NCBI GenBank assembly: GCA_002311655.1
Contig: DBYZ01000004.1
Location: forward strand, 49,250 to 113,249
Length of the DNA: 64,000 nucleotides
Direction: 5' to 3'
Source of the DNA: Bacteroidales bacterium UBA1173
GTDB lineage: Bacteria; Bacteroidota; Bacteroidia; Bacteroidales; F082
Shown: positions 45,612 through 55,801 of the stretch, piece by piece
Layout: every line of letters starts with the position of its first letter
Numbering within the stretch: the stretch's first letter is position 1
Position numbers and translations under genes: made by a program
Notes under the pieces: model-generated
Told to the model about the DNA's origin: nothing
Database searches by the model: none
Seen by the model: only the letters and a program-made list of their open reading frames with translations

Positions 45612-46193
45612 ATGTATAGTTTCATTTCGGGAACCGTTGTTGAGAAGAATCCTACTTACGTAGTGCTTGATAATCAAGGGATTGGATATTTTATCAATAT
45701 CTCTTTAAACACTTTCACAGCAATTGGAGAACAGCAGCACGTGAAGTTGTTTGTACATCTCGCAATACGTGAGGACGCCCATACTTTGTATGGATTCTAC
45801 ACCGAGAGCGAGCGCGAGCTCTTCCTCCAGCTCATCACGGTATCGGGAGTGGGCTGCAACACAGCACGCCTCATCCTATCGTCGATGACGGTGAAAGAGG
45901 CTGTCGACGCCATCGCCACCAACAACATCCGAATGATTCAGGGAGTGAAAGGCATCGGTGCCAAGACAGCACAACGTATCGTCGTAGACCTCCACGACAA
46001 GGTCGGCAAACTTGAGGCTGGCGGTGAAATTTCTTCACTCGGAAACAATACATTGAAAGATGAAGCGTTATCAGCATTAATGGTCTTAGGTTTCAACAAG
46101 GCAAGTATCGAAAAGGTCCTCGACAAGCTGCTCAAACAGATGGAAAATCCTACTGTGGAAGACCTTATCAAGGAATCACTGAGGCTTTTGTAA
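45612..46193 (+). CDS. ruvA: Holliday junction DNA helicase subunit RuvA
   Basis: A 193-residue protein with the three RuvA domains: N-terminal OB fold (MYSFISGTVVEKNPTYVVLD), helix-hairpin-helix pair (LITVSGVGCNTARLILS and IQGVKGIGAKTAQRIVVDL) and C-terminal domain that contacts RuvB (about 145-193). It binds Holliday junctions and guides branch migration. ruvB is not in the window. sprA begins ten bases later. Confidence 0.97.
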   Translation: MYSFISGTVVEKNPTYVVLDNQGIGYFINISLNTFTAIGEQQHVKLFVHLAIREDAHTLYGFYTESERELFLQLITVSGVGCNTARLILSSMTVKEAVDAIATNNIRMIQGVKGIGAKTAQRIVVDLHDKVGKLEAGGEISSLGNNTLKDEALSALMVLGFNKASIEKVLDKLLKQMENPTVEDLIKESLRLL

Positions 46194-46203
46194 ACATAAA
46201 ATT

Positions 46204-49200
46204 ATGATTATCAAGAAGTTAATATATATTTTAACATTATCGTTCGTCTGCATCGGCTTCAACGCCAAAGCGCAGTCGGGCATAGAGCTTAAAGAGCCTT
46301 CGAACGTCACTCGGACAATAGAGTACGACCCGCTCACCGGACAGTATGTCTTCGTCAGCAAAGTCGGTGATTTCACCTACCAGGATCCGGTCTACATGAC
46401 ACAAGAGCAGTATTCAGACTATGTCCAAAAACAAGCCATCAAGAATTACTGGAAAGACCGCCGCGAGTCGTCGATCGGCAACAGCAATGGCAACTCCCTG
46501 ATACCTCCGATTTATGTTGGCGGCAAGGTCTTCGACAAGATTTTCGGCAGTAACACCATCGACATCAAGCTGCAAGGTTCCGCCGACGTGACATTTGGCG
46601 TAAAATACCAGCGCCGCCGCGACCCGTCACTCACCGTGGCACAGCAGCGCACAACCAATTTCGATTTCGACGAAAACATCCAAATAAGCGCTTCCGCGAA
46701 AATCGGTGAGAAGATTCAGTTTAAGATGAGCTACAACACCAAGACGCAGTTCTCGTTTGAAAACAAATTCACCCTGAAATATGAAGGCGACGAGGACGAC
46801 ATCTTGCAACTCATCGAGGCAGGTAACGTGAGCATGCCATTGCAAAGCACCTTAATCACTGGTACTCAATCACTTTTCGGTTTTAAGACAAAGTTAAAAT
46901 TCGGAAAAACGAGTGTGACCGCCATAGCCTCATATCAGGAAAGCGAGACACAGAACATCGCTGTGAACGGTGGCGCACTGACACAGGAATTTGAACTCGA
47001 AGCCCTTGATTATGAAGAGAACAGACACTTCTTCCTAAGCCAATACTTCCGCGACAACTATGAGGCGGCACTCTCCACATTGCCGACGGTGACATCCGAC
47101 ATCAACATTACCAAGATCGAGGTTTGGGTGACAAACACCAACAACAACTACGAAAACTGCCGTAACATAGTGGCATTCACAGACTTAGGTGAAGGTAAGG
47201 AAGAATGGATCTACAACACCGACAAGGTTCATTCAAACGTATATTCCGGTGAGGCATACCCTGACAATAGCGCCAACACCCTCATCCAAAACATGGACAC
47301 GACACAAATCCGCAGCCTCAACACAGTTACGTCATACCTCACAGGACTAGGATACACATCGGGTCGCGACTTCGAGAAAATACAAAAAGCCAGAAAGCTT
47401 AATACCAACGAATACACCATCAACCGCAAGTTGGGTTTCATCACCTTGAATGTCACGCTCAACTCCAACCAGACCCTCGCCGTCGCCTACCAGTACACGG
47501 TGATCGGACACGACGGAGTGTTTCAGGTTGGTGAGTTCTCCGACCAAGGCATCCAGGAGCCGAACCTCCTGACAGCCAAGATGTTGAAGAGCACAACTGT
47601 CAACACCAAGATGCCTATGTGGAACCTTATGATGAAGAACGTCTATAACATCCGCGCTTATCAGGTTGCTCCGACCAACTTCATCATGAACATCCTTTAC
47701 CTCGGCAACGAAAACGGAGTGGCTACAGGTTATTTCGCCGACGCTCCAGAAGCCATCAGAGAAAACTCATTGCTCAACCTCATGGGTATGGACCGTTTGA
47801 ACAGCCAAAACAACCCTATCGAGGGCGGTGATGGTATGTTCGATTTCATCAATGGAGCGACGACCAACGGAGGTACAATCAACGCGGCAAACGGACGTAT
47901 CTACTTCACCGTGCTGGAACCTTTCGGCAGTCAGATCAGAAACATAATCTTCAAAGACTATCCGGCATTGGCCGACAAATACGCCTACGACTCTTTGTAT
48001 TCTATGACGAAAGTCATGGCGCAACAATACACCGACAAAAACAAATACCGTATCGAAGGACGCTACACATCATCGTCAGGAAGCGAGATCAACCTCAACG
48101 CTCTCAACGTGCAGCAAGGCTCGGTGCGAGTGACAGCAGGAGGCATTCCTCTTGTTGAAAACGTCGACTACACTGTCGACTACACCCTCGGTCGCGTGAC
48201 GATTCTCAATGAGGCTCTGCTTAACTCGGGAACCACCATCAACGTGTCGCTCGAAAACAACACCGCTATGTCGACAATCAGGAAGACCTTCCTCGGTGCG
48301 CGTGTGGAGCATGAGATTAACCCTACATTCATCGTCGGAGGTACTATTCTCCACCTTACTGAGCGTTCCTACACGACGAAAGTCAACTATAGCAACGAGC
48401 CGATATCGAACACCATCTACGGCTTCGACATCAACTATCAGACTGAATCACAATGGCTTACCGATGTCCTCGACAAGCTGCCTCTATACGAAACCAAGGC
48501 TCCTTCACGAATCACGGTGTCAGGAGAGTTTGCCAGATTCATCCAAGGCATCAACAAAGACTCCGACAAGGCAGGAACATCATACATCGATGACTTCGAA
48601 GGCGCCAAGTCAACCATCGACCTGCGGCAGTGGAACTTCTGGCGTATTGCCAGCACGCCACAAAACCAGAGCAACCTCTTCCCTGAAGGCTCGGCTGTTG
48701 GCTTGGATAACGGCAAGAACAGAGCGAAACTGGCATGGTACACCATCGACCAGTCAGTGTTCTACGACAGATACGGCAACCTGCTGCCGCCAAACATCAC
48801 CAACGAAGAGCTCTCCGACCATCGTGTGCGTCAGGTGCTCCTCACCGAGATTTATCCGAACAAAGACATCCAGGCTGGTACCTCAACCAACATGTCGGTA
48901 CTCAACCTCGCATATTATCCTAAGGAACGTGGTCTTTACAACTATGACACCGACCATCTTAATGAAGACGGAACGTTCAACAATCCGGAAGACCGTTGGG
49001 GCGGTATCATGCGAGCCATCGAATCGTCAGACTTCAACTCAACCAACGTGGAATATATCGAGTTCTGGATGATGGACCCGTTCTTTGATGGACAGGATCA
49101 AACCAACACCGGTCAGCTGTTCTTCAACCTCGGTGACGTATCAGAAGATATTCTTCGCGATGGACGCAAATCATACGAGCACGGACTCCCGACGACATCT

Positions 49201-52200
49201 GTCGTTGAAAACGTCGACACCACGATGTGGGGTCGCGTGCCGTCGCTCCAAGCCCTCGTCAACGCCTTCAACACCGACCCTGCCTCACGTCAATATCAGG
49301 ATATCGGTTACGACGGATTGAACGATGACGACGAGCGCTCGTTCTTCTCCGACTTCCTCAACGTCATGCGAAACAAGGTCAGTGCGTCAGCGTTCGCAAA
49401 ACTCAACAACGACCCTTCGTCTGATGACTATCATTATTTCCGCGGAAGCGACATGGATAGCGACCCTGTTTATGCCAGCATCCTTGAGCGTTACAAGAGA
49501 TACAACGGAAATGAAGGCAACTCCCCTTCAGAGACACAATATACCGAAAGCTACACGACAAACAACAGCACACTTCCGGATCAGGAAGATATCAACAACG
49601 ACAACACTTTGAGCGAGTCGGAGAACTACTATCAGTATGTCATCGACCTCGACCCGATGAAGATGCAGACTTCCGGACAGAACTTCATCTCCGACATCCG
49701 TGAGACGGCTGTTCAGGTAGCCAACGGAACAACAAAGAGAATCAAATGGTATCAGTTCCGTGTGCCGGTACGTGAGCCAAGCCGAGTGGTCGGTAACATC
49801 GAAGGCTTCAACTCGATTCGCTTCATGAGAATGTTCCTCAAAGGCTTCAAGAGCGATATCGTGCTGCGTTTTGCCACCCTCGACCTCGTAAGAGGCGAAT
49901 GGAGAACATACGCCAACACAATCCAGGCACCTGGCGAATACCAACCAGGCGACCAGACCAACTACACCGTGTTCGAGATGTCTGCCGTCAACGTGGAAGA
50001 AAACAGCGGACGTCGTCCAGTGCCATACTGCATCCCTCCAGGAATCGAGCAGGAAGTTTACACTGGAGCCACATCAACAGTACGCCAAAACGAACAGGCA
50101 CTGCAACTCACGGTTAAGAGACTCGTCGACGGTGACGCACGAGGCGTATATAAAACAACCGAATTCGACTTCCGATTCTATAAGAAACTGAAGATGTTCG
50201 TCCACGCCGAGAGTGCTTACGACAGTGACCCTGTCCTCGACAATGAGGTGACAGTATTCATCCGATTCGGCTCCGACCTCACCGATAACTACTACGAATA
50301 CGAGGTGCCGCTGAAAATCACTCCTTGGGGCACTTCGATAACCGACGAATATGGTATCTGGCCTGAATCGAACAACTTTGACATCGATTTCGAGAAAGTA
50401 GTCAACGTGAAGTCTAACCGTAACACAGCAATCATCAACGGCAACACCGATGTGAAGACCAACAGGCTCTATTCGGAAAGAGACGGAAAGAACATCATCA
50501 AAGTGTTAGGTAACCCTACCATCAGCGAGGTGCGCTCCATGATGATCGGTATCAGAAACCCGAAACGTGACGGCGAGGTACCACAAGATAAGAGCGTCAT
50601 CGTATGGGTCAACGAATTGAGAATGACCGACTTAAGCAGCAACGGAGGATATGCCGCCACAGGACGTGTTGAAGCATATCTCGCCGACCTCGGACGTGTC
50701 TCGGTGGCAGGATCGTACAAATCGTCAGGCTACGGCTCGCTCGAGACCAAGATCACCGACAACGACCTGAGATCACAAAGGTTCTATAGTGTTTCAGCCG
50801 ATATCGACCTCGGCAAGTTCATGGTTCCTGAAAAGAGTGGTATGTCGGTGCCGGTCCACTTCGACCACAACAATACGACATTCACTCCTGAATACAACCC
50901 TCTCGACCCAGACGTGAAACTGCAACGCTCGCTGCAAGACCTCGACCAACATGGAAAAGACTCGCTTAACGCACTGTCGAGAGATGTGACGACACAGACA
51001 AACTTCAACGTCACCAATCTGCGTAAAAACCGTGTCGGCGCAAAGAAACCGCACTTCTGGGATGTTGAGAACCTCAACGCGTCGTATGCCTATACCAATC
51101 AGGAGCAGACATCCCCTGACATGGAATACAACCGTCAGAAGTCACACCGTGGCGGCATCGGATACTCATACACCACCGCAGCGAAGCCATGGACACCGTT
51201 CGCAAAGAAGAAATGGGCGTCATCACCATACATGCTGTTGTTCAAGGACTTCAACCTCTACTATCTCCCGAAGAGCTTCTCGTTCAACACCGAGATGTAC
51301 CGACAGATTCATACCCAAAAGATGCGTAATAAGTCGTCAGGATTGATACTGTTAAAGGAAACGACGGCAAAGAGTTGGGACTGGTCAAGAAACTACGACT
51401 TCCGTTACGACTTGACGAAGAACCTCAACTTCACTTATACCGCACAGTCACAGGCCTACATTTACGAGCCTGCAGGAAACCCGGAGCGTGACAGCGACGA
51501 GTGGAAGGCAAATCGAGACACCGTGCGTGACGAGCTACTTAACTTCGGATCAATATCACGTTTCAATCAGTCGGTGAAGTTGAGCTACACCATACCTATT
51601 AATAAGCTGCCGTTCTGCGACTGGCTCGGCGCGACAGCAAACTACACAGGCAACTATCGCTGGATTGCCAACTCGCGCTACATTCAGAAGCGTTTGGGCA
51701 ACACCATCGAAAACGACAACAGCATACAGTTCACAGCCACTGCTGACCTCACAAAACTGTATAACAAGTCGAACTATCTCAAGAACCTCATGACACCTAA
51801 ACGTTCAAACAACAGCAGGGTCAGAGGTCCGGGAGCTCCTGGCAATGAGAAACAAACCGATTCGGTGAAAAAGAAAGAGAATAATAGTATCGGTAAAGCT
51901 ATAGCCGACAACGCCTTGCGCATTCTCTTCAGCGTGAAGAAGATAACCTTCACTTATTCAAAGAGCAGCGGTGTAGGTCTGCCAGGATTCATGCACAGTC
52001 CTAGCTTCTTCGGAATGAGCAACTCTCAGGCTCCAGGTCTGGGCTTCATTATTGGAAGAAACGACAACGTGTTGAACAACGCCATCAATAAAGGCTGGCT
52101 CACCACCGACTCGACCTTCAACAGTCCTTACACCGAACGTCTGAGCGAGACATATAACTATAAGGTATCAGTTGAACCTTACACCGACCTCAAGATTGAA

Positions 52201-53274
52201 GTGACAGGAAACCGCACCTATGCCGAGAACTTCTCTGAATATTTCAGAGCCGACGAGATGGAGATATTCCAATTCTACACCCCGACAACAGGCGGTAACT
52301 ACAGCATCTCTTACCTCATGACAGCCACTTCGTTCTCTGATGGCGACAGACTCTTCAACAACCTGCGCGAATACCGACAAGAGATTGCCGACCATCTGGC
52401 GCACACAAACAGCGCCTGGGTTGATATGGGCGAGCCTTATGTCTATGATGAAAACAGCGGCGACATCTATCCTTATGGTTACACGTCGAACTCACAGGAA
52501 GTGCTCACCTACGCATTCTTAGCTGCATATAGCGGCAAGAGTCCGGGAGGCATCTCGTTGAAACTATTCCAGACAGTGGCATTGCCTAACTGGAGCATCA
52601 ACTTCACTGGACTGTCAAAGATTCCGGCTTTGAAGAAATATTTCAAGACCATCACCCTGACGCACGGCTACAAATCGACATTCACGATTTCGACTTGGAC
52701 AAACAACGTCAACTACAACGCCAGCGACAACATGGCAGTGTTCCCTGGCACCAACACAAGAATTCCGCAGTACGACATGTCGCAGCTTCTCCTCAGCGAG
52801 CAGTATACTCCTTTGTTAGGTATCAATCTGGCGTTCACCAACAGCCTCACACCTTCTATCGAATATAAGAAATCAAGGACCGTGACGTTGGGATTCAGCA
52901 ACAACCAGATCACCGAGGTGAACGGCCGTGAGATCGTCATCGGATGCGGATACACTTTCAAAGATCTCGGATTTAGCTTCACTCTGCTCGACGGTAACGG
53001 TTCGAAAAAAGTGAGCAACGACCTGAAACTCAAACTCGACATCGGTTTCAGAAGAGACATCACCACTCTGAGAAGCATCGACGAGGGTAACAGCCAGATC
53101 TCAGCAGGTCAGAACAAAGTGAACATCTACCTCACCGGCGACTACACCTTGAGCCAGCGTCTCAGCATGCAGGCATTCTTCAAATACGACATGACCAACC
53201 CATTTATAGCCAACGCCTACAGGACAACCAACGTCTTTGCAGGCATCACGGCACGCTTCAGTCTGTCGCAATAA
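46204..53274 (+). CDS. sprA: T9SS outer-membrane translocon SprA/Sov
   Basis: A 2356-residue outer-membrane protein with a signal peptide (cut near NAKAQ). Length and sequence are as expected for SprA (about 2400 in Flavobacterium, about 2500 for Sov of Porphyromonas), the very large single-chain beta-barrel that exports T9SS cargo. Visible features are a plug- and barrel-like start (GGKVFDKIFGSNTIDIKLQGSADVTFG in two pieces), repeated ITKIEVWVTNT and YIEFWMMDPF segments, long stretches of alternating aromatic strands, and an end in FAGITARFSLSQ. It exports proteins such as the C25 protease and the GLUG-repeat protein of this window. Other T9SS genes (porK-N, porV, sprE, sprT) are not here. 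Confidence 0.96.
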   Translation: MIIKKLIYILTLSFVCIGFNAKAQSGIELKEPSNVTRTIEYDPLTGQYVFVSKVGDFTYQDPVYMTQEQYSDYVQKQAIKNYWKDRRESSIGNSNGNSLIPPIYVGGKVFDKIFGSNTIDIKLQGSADVTFGVKYQRRRDPSLTVAQQRTTNFDFDENIQISASAKIGEKIQFKMSYNTKTQFSFENKFTLKYEGDEDDILQLIEAGNVSMPLQSTLITGTQSLFGFKTKLKFGKTSVTAIASYQESETQNIAVNGGALTQEFELEALDYEENRHFFLSQYFRDNYEAALSTLPTVTSDINITKIEVWVTNTNNNYENCRNIVAFTDLGEGKEEWIYNTDKVHSNVYSGEAYPDNSANTLIQNMDTTQIRSLNTVTSYLTGLGYTSGRDFEKIQKARKLNTNEYTINRKLGFITLNVTLNSNQTLAVAYQYTVIGHDGVFQVGEFSDQGIQEPNLLTAKMLKSTTVNTKMPMWNLMMKNVYNIRAYQVAPTNFIMNILYLGNENGVATGYFADAPEAIRENSLLNLMGMDRLNSQNNPIEGGDGMFDFINGATTNGGTINAANGRIYFTVLEPFGSQIRNIIFKDYPALADKYAYDSLYSMTKVMAQQYTDKNKYRIEGRYTSSSGSEINLNALNVQQGSVRVTAGGIPLVENVDYTVDYTLGRVTILNEALLNSGTTINVSLENNTAMSTIRKTFLGARVEHEINPTFIVGGTILHLTERSYTTKVNYSNEPISNTIYGFDINYQTESQWLTDVLDKLPLYETKAPSRITVSGEFARFIQGINKDSDKAGTSYIDDFEGAKSTIDLRQWNFWRIASTPQNQSNLFPEGSAVGLDNGKNRAKLAWYTIDQSVFYDRYGNLLPPNITNEELSDHRVRQVLLTEIYPNKDIQAGTSTNMSVLNLAYYPKERGLYNYDTDHLNEDGTFNNPEDRWGGIMRAIESSDFNSTNVEYIEFWMMDPFFDGQDQTNTGQLFFNLGDVSEDILRDGRKSYEHGLPTTSVVENVDTTMWGRVPSLQALVNAFNTDPASRQYQDIGYDGLNDDDERSFFSDFLNVMRNKVSASAFAKLNNDPSSDDYHYFRGSDMDSDPVYASILERYKRYNGNEGNSPSETQYTESYTTNNSTLPDQEDINNDNTLSESENYYQYVIDLDPMKMQTSGQNFISDIRETAVQVANGTTKRIKWYQFRVPVREPSRVVGNIEGFNSIRFMRMFLKGFKSDIVLRFATLDLVRGEWRTYANTIQAPGEYQPGDQTNYTVFEMSAVNVEENSGRRPVPYCIPPGIEQEVYTGATSTVRQNEQALQLTVKRLVDGDARGVYKTTEFDFRFYKKLKMFVHAESAYDSDPVLDNEVTVFIRFGSDLTDNYYEYEVPLKITPWGTSITDEYGIWPESNNFDIDFEKVVNVKSNRNTAIINGNTDVKTNRLYSERDGKNIIKVLGNPTISEVRSMMIGIRNPKRDGEVPQDKSVIVWVNELRMTDLSSNGGYAATGRVEAYLADLGRVSVAGSYKSSGYGSLETKITDNDLRSQRFYSVSADIDLGKFMVPEKSGMSVPVHFDHNNTTFTPEYNPLDPDVKLQRSLQDLDQHGKDSLNALSRDVTTQTNFNVTNLRKNRVGAKKPHFWDVENLNASYAYTNQEQTSPDMEYNRQKSHRGGIGYSYTTAAKPWTPFAKKKWASSPYMLLFKDFNLYYLPKSFSFNTEMYRQIHTQKMRNKSSGLILLKETTAKSWDWSRNYDFRYDLTKNLNFTYTAQSQAYIYEPAGNPERDSDEWKANRDTVRDELLNFGSISRFNQSVKLSYTIPINKLPFCDWLGATANYTGNYRWIANSRYIQKRLGNTIENDNSIQFTATADLTKLYNKSNYLKNLMTPKRSNNSRVRGPGAPGNEKQTDSVKKKENNSIGKAIADNALRILFSVKKITFTYSKSSGVGLPGFMHSPSFFGMSNSQAPGLGFIIGRNDNVLNNAINKGWLTTDSTFNSPYTERLSETYNYKVSVEPYTDLKIEVTGNRTYAENFSEYFRADEMEIFQFYTPTTGGNYSISYLMTATSFSDGDRLFNNLREYRQEIADHLAHTNSAWVDMGEPYVYDENSGDIYPYGYTSNSQEVLTYAFLAAYSGKSPGGISLKLFQTVALPNWSINFTGLSKIPALKKYFKTITLTHGYKSTFTISTWTNNVNYNASDNMAVFPGTNTRIPQYDMSQLLLSEQYTPLLGINLAFTNSLTPSIEYKKSRTVTLGFSNNQITEVNGREIVIGCGYTFKDLGFSFTLLDGNGSKKVSNDLKLKLDIGFRRDITTLRSIDEGNSQISAGQNKVNIYLTGDYTLSQRLSMQAFFKYDMTNPFIANAYRTTNVFAGITARFSLSQ

Positions 53275-53316
53275 AAAATATTTTTAGAAATATGAAACAT
53301 GATACAATAAATATTG

Positions 53317-53324
53317 TAATTTTG
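53317..53324 (+). promoter_or_regulatory. -7 element before gcvH
   Basis: TAATTTTG, 42 bases before the gcvH start, in the 92-base gap after sprA. It would let gcvH and downstream genes be made independently of sprA. No -33 TTTG is seen. Confidence 0.5.
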
Positions 53325-53366
53325 TAGCGGAAATTAATTTGTAAAATTAAATTTTAAATAAAAGAT

Positions 53367-53744
53367 ATGAATATTCCAACAAACTTAAAGTACACTAAGG
53401 ATCACGAATGGATCCGTTTAGAAGGAGACAACGCTTACATCGGTATCACCGACTATGCACAACACGAACTTGGCGACATCGTTTTCGTTGATGTCGACAC
53501 ACTTGACGAGACACTCGAAGCAGAAGAGACTTTCGGAACAATCGAGGCAGTGAAGACATCTTCAGAGATGTTCATGCCAGTTGGCGGTAAAGTCATCGAA
53601 TTCAACGAGGAACTTGCAGACGCTCCGGAAAAGGTCAACTCAGACCCATACGGCGAAGGCTGGATCATCAAAGTTGAGGTTACAAACGCAGCCGAGATGG
53701 ACAACCTCCTCGATGCAGAAGGTTACAAAGCCCTCATCGGATAA
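53367..53744 (+). CDS. gcvH: Glycine cleavage system H protein
   Basis: A 125-residue lipoyl-carrier protein. The lipoylation lysine is Lys63 in TIEAVKTSSE. It shuttles the aminomethyl group between the P, T and L proteins; none of those genes is nearby. The position after sprA recurs in Bacteroidota, from memory. No glycine riboswitch is visible upstream. Confidence 0.97.
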   Translation: MNIPTNLKYTKDHEWIRLEGDNAYIGITDYAQHELGDIVFVDVDTLDETLEAEETFGTIEAVKTSSEMFMPVGGKVIEFNEELADAPEKVNSDPYGEGWIIKVEVTNAAEMDNLLDAEGYKALIG

Positions 53745-53746
53745 TT

Positions 53747-54151
53747 TTGGAACGTCTTACAAGACATATCTACCCCGGCTTATTGTGCGGTGTCATCATC
53801 ATGGTACTCTGCGGTTTGCCGGGGTCTTATTTTCCCAAAGTAAAGACCTTCTGGGAATGGCTTGGTCCGGATAAACTGGTGCATACACTCATGTTCGCAG
53901 TGTTCGCCTTCTCAATCGCCTTCGGCTATAGAAAAGAATATTGCGAGCGCGACAAGAACTATCGCATTAAGCTTCAACTGATTACGCTTTTGATATCAGT
54001 TTTCTACGGAGCTTTGACAGAAATCCTACAAGTGCATCTTTTCAGAGGAAGATATGGGAGCGCCTATGATTTTATAGCCGACGTAATCGGTTGTGTATTA
54101 GGCATTTTCATCTTTAAAATCATTTTCCGAAAAAAAATGATAAAAATTTAG
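53747..54151 (+). CDS. VanZ family membrane protein
   Basis: A 134-residue inner-membrane protein with about four helices and the VanZ pattern WEWLGPDKLVHTLMFAVFAF and GALTEILQ. Function is unknown in most species. It starts with TTG 53747, two bases after the gcvH stop; the N-terminal helix fits this start. A lower ATG in frame (53801) would cut the first helix. Confidence 0.82.
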   Translation: MERLTRHIYPGLLCGVIIMVLCGLPGSYFPKVKTFWEWLGPDKLVHTLMFAVFAFSIAFGYRKEYCERDKNYRIKLQLITLLISVFYGALTEILQVHLFRGRYGSAYDFIADVIGCVLGIFIFKIIFRKKMIKI

Positions 54152-54173
54152 CTCATTATTCAATAATTTTTGC

Positions 54174-54181
54174 TAACTTCG
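54174..54181 (+). promoter_or_regulatory. Possible -7 element before the TonB gene
   Basis: TAACTTCG differs from TAnnTTTG at one base. It is 34 bases before the start codon. Weak support. Confidence 0.3.
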
Positions 54182-54215
54182 CAGCGTTTTTAGATTAAGA
54201 TTAAAATTAAACGTT

Positions 54216-54899
54216 ATGGAAATAAAAAAATCACCTAAAGCGAGTCTTGACGACAAGAGATTGACGTTCACACTTATCGGCTTGGTAGTTACATTATTCA
54301 TCGTATGGCGTGTGTTCGAATATAAGAGCTACGACAAACAATCACTCGACACCTTCACAAGACAGGTTGAAGTAATCGAGGAAGAAATGGTCGAAATCAC
54401 AAAGCAGGAAATGCCTAAACCTCCAGTCCAGGCTCCAAAACCACAGGTGACACAAATCCAGGTAGTGGAAGACGACGTTGAAGTTGAAGACATCGAGCTC
54501 AACGCTGAAGTCGACCAGAACGAGGAAATTGAAGAATACGTTTACGAAGCTCCAGAAATAGAAGAGGAAGAAATCCAGGAAGAGGAAGTGTTCCTCTCAG
54601 TGGAGGAAAACCCTGAGTTCCCTGGCGGTCCTGCAAAACTTCTTGAATACGTCCAGAAAAACCTCAAATACCCTATGATGGCACGTGAAAGCGACATCCA
54701 AGGTAGAGTGTTCGTGGGATTCGTCGTCGAAAAAGACGGTTCAATCTCCAACGTGAAAGTGCTCCGTGGCATCGGTGGCGGCTGCGACGAAGAAGCAGTG
54801 CGCGTGGTGCAGAGCCTTCCTAAATTCAAACCTGGCAAACAGCGCGGTAACCCAGTGCGTGTACAGTACACACTGCCTATCGTGTTCAAACTCCAGTAG
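54216..54899 (+). CDS. TonB family energy transducer
   Basis: A 227-residue protein with one membrane helix near the N-terminus (about 16-35), a stretch with KPPVQAPKPQV, then a strongly acidic stretch rich in Glu and Val, and a C-terminal TonB domain (about 135-227, with YPMMARESDIQGRVFVGFVV and LPKFKPGKQRGNPVRVQYTLP). It passes proton-motive force to outer-membrane transporters. The acidic stalk is unlike the Lys/Pro-rich stalk of the E. coli protein. No exbB or exbD is close. The stop overlaps the start of the LytTR gene (TAGTG). Confidence 0.92.
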   Translation: MEIKKSPKASLDDKRLTFTLIGLVVTLFIVWRVFEYKSYDKQSLDTFTRQVEVIEEEMVEITKQEMPKPPVQAPKPQVTQIQVVEDDVEVEDIELNAEVDQNEEIEEYVYEAPEIEEEEIQEEEVFLSVEENPEFPGGPAKLLEYVQKNLKYPMMARESDIQGRVFVGFVVEKDGSISNVKVLRGIGGGCDEEAVRVVQSLPKFKPGKQRGNPVRVQYTLPIVFKLQ

Positions 54900-55801
54900 T
54901 GGATACAAAAAAATATAAACTGAAATTATTCGGCAACAAGGAGCTTCCGAGCTACTTGCTGGAAAAAAATAATGTGGTGAGGATGATACTCTTCACCACA
55001 GTTTATTCTTTGGTGTTCATAAACATCTTCCGCCCGTTCAACTCAGAGACGTGGATACCCAATGAAAGCAGCACCAATTACATGATGTACTCATCACTCA
55101 TGGTGCTTGTGGGCATGGTGGTGGTATCATTAAGCCGCATCATCATGGGCTTCGTGGTGAAAAAAGTACAACTCACCTACCCCGACTACGTCATCTGGCT
55201 CGTCAGCGACGCCTTGATAGTGTCGGTGTTCTACGTTTTCATCGCCTATAAAGTCGGATTCATAGACAATTTCCTTAACGACAACCCGGAGATGACAACA
55301 TGGGAGGCTATCTATTCCATCTTCTGGAAATCGACAGCCAACACCGTATGGATGCTCCTCATCCCTTATACAGTATCACTGCTTTTCCTTGATAATCAAT
55401 ATCTTAAAAACACGATTAAGGAATTGGGGACCAAGACATCCGACAGCAATATAGTGCATTTCAAAGACGAGAAAGGCGAAATCAGACTGTCGATAAACAT
55501 TGAAAACGTGCTTTATGCCGAGTCAGCTGATAACTATGTGATTATCAAATACATAAACAACGACAAACTCGTCGATTTCTTCCTCAGGACAAACCTCAAG
55601 AAGCTCTCCGACGACATGCGCGACACCCCTATCCAGCGCTGCCACCGTTCGTTTATGATCAACTTGCTTCATGTCACGTCATTGAAAAAAGACCAGACAG
55701 AATTCATGATACAGTTCGACACCACAAGCATCAAAGACATCACCGTGTCGAAGACCTATCAGGAAGCGATTATGGACGCATTCACAAAATATCAGAAATA
55801 A
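54899..55801 (+). CDS. Membrane-bound LytTR family transcription regulator
   Basis: A 300-residue protein with four membrane helices (about 28-46, 62-85, 97-120, 140-162) and a C-terminal LytTR DNA-binding domain (about 195-298: ENVLYAESADNYVII and QRCHRSFMINLLHV). It starts with GTG 54899, which overlaps the TonB stop. The membrane part has no recognised sensor domain. Such one-component regulators may respond to envelope state. Its coupling to tonB and to the TPR gene suggests a common process. Confidence 0.88.
   Translation: MDTKKYKLKLFGNKELPSYLLEKNNVVRMILFTTVYSLVFINIFRPFNSETWIPNESSTNYMMYSSLMVLVGMVVVSLSRIIMGFVVKKVQLTYPDYVIWLVSDALIVSVFYVFIAYKVGFIDNFLNDNPEMTTWEAIYSIFWKSTANTVWMLLIPYTVSLLFLDNQYLKNTIKELGTKTSDSNIVHFKDEKGEIRLSINIENVLYAESADNYVIIKYINNDKLVDFFLRTNLKKLSDDMRDTPIQRCHRSFMINLLHVTSLKKDQTEFMIQFDTTSIKDITVSKTYQEAIMDAFTKYQK

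Noticed and set aside
48209..49072. 287-codon frame inside sprA in another phase
   Set aside because: It is rich in Ser, Thr and Arg without a domain, an out-of-phase shadow of sprA.
53275..53366. Glycine riboswitch before gcvH
   Set aside because: The 92-base gap is AT-rich and too short, and no tandem aptamer pattern is visible.
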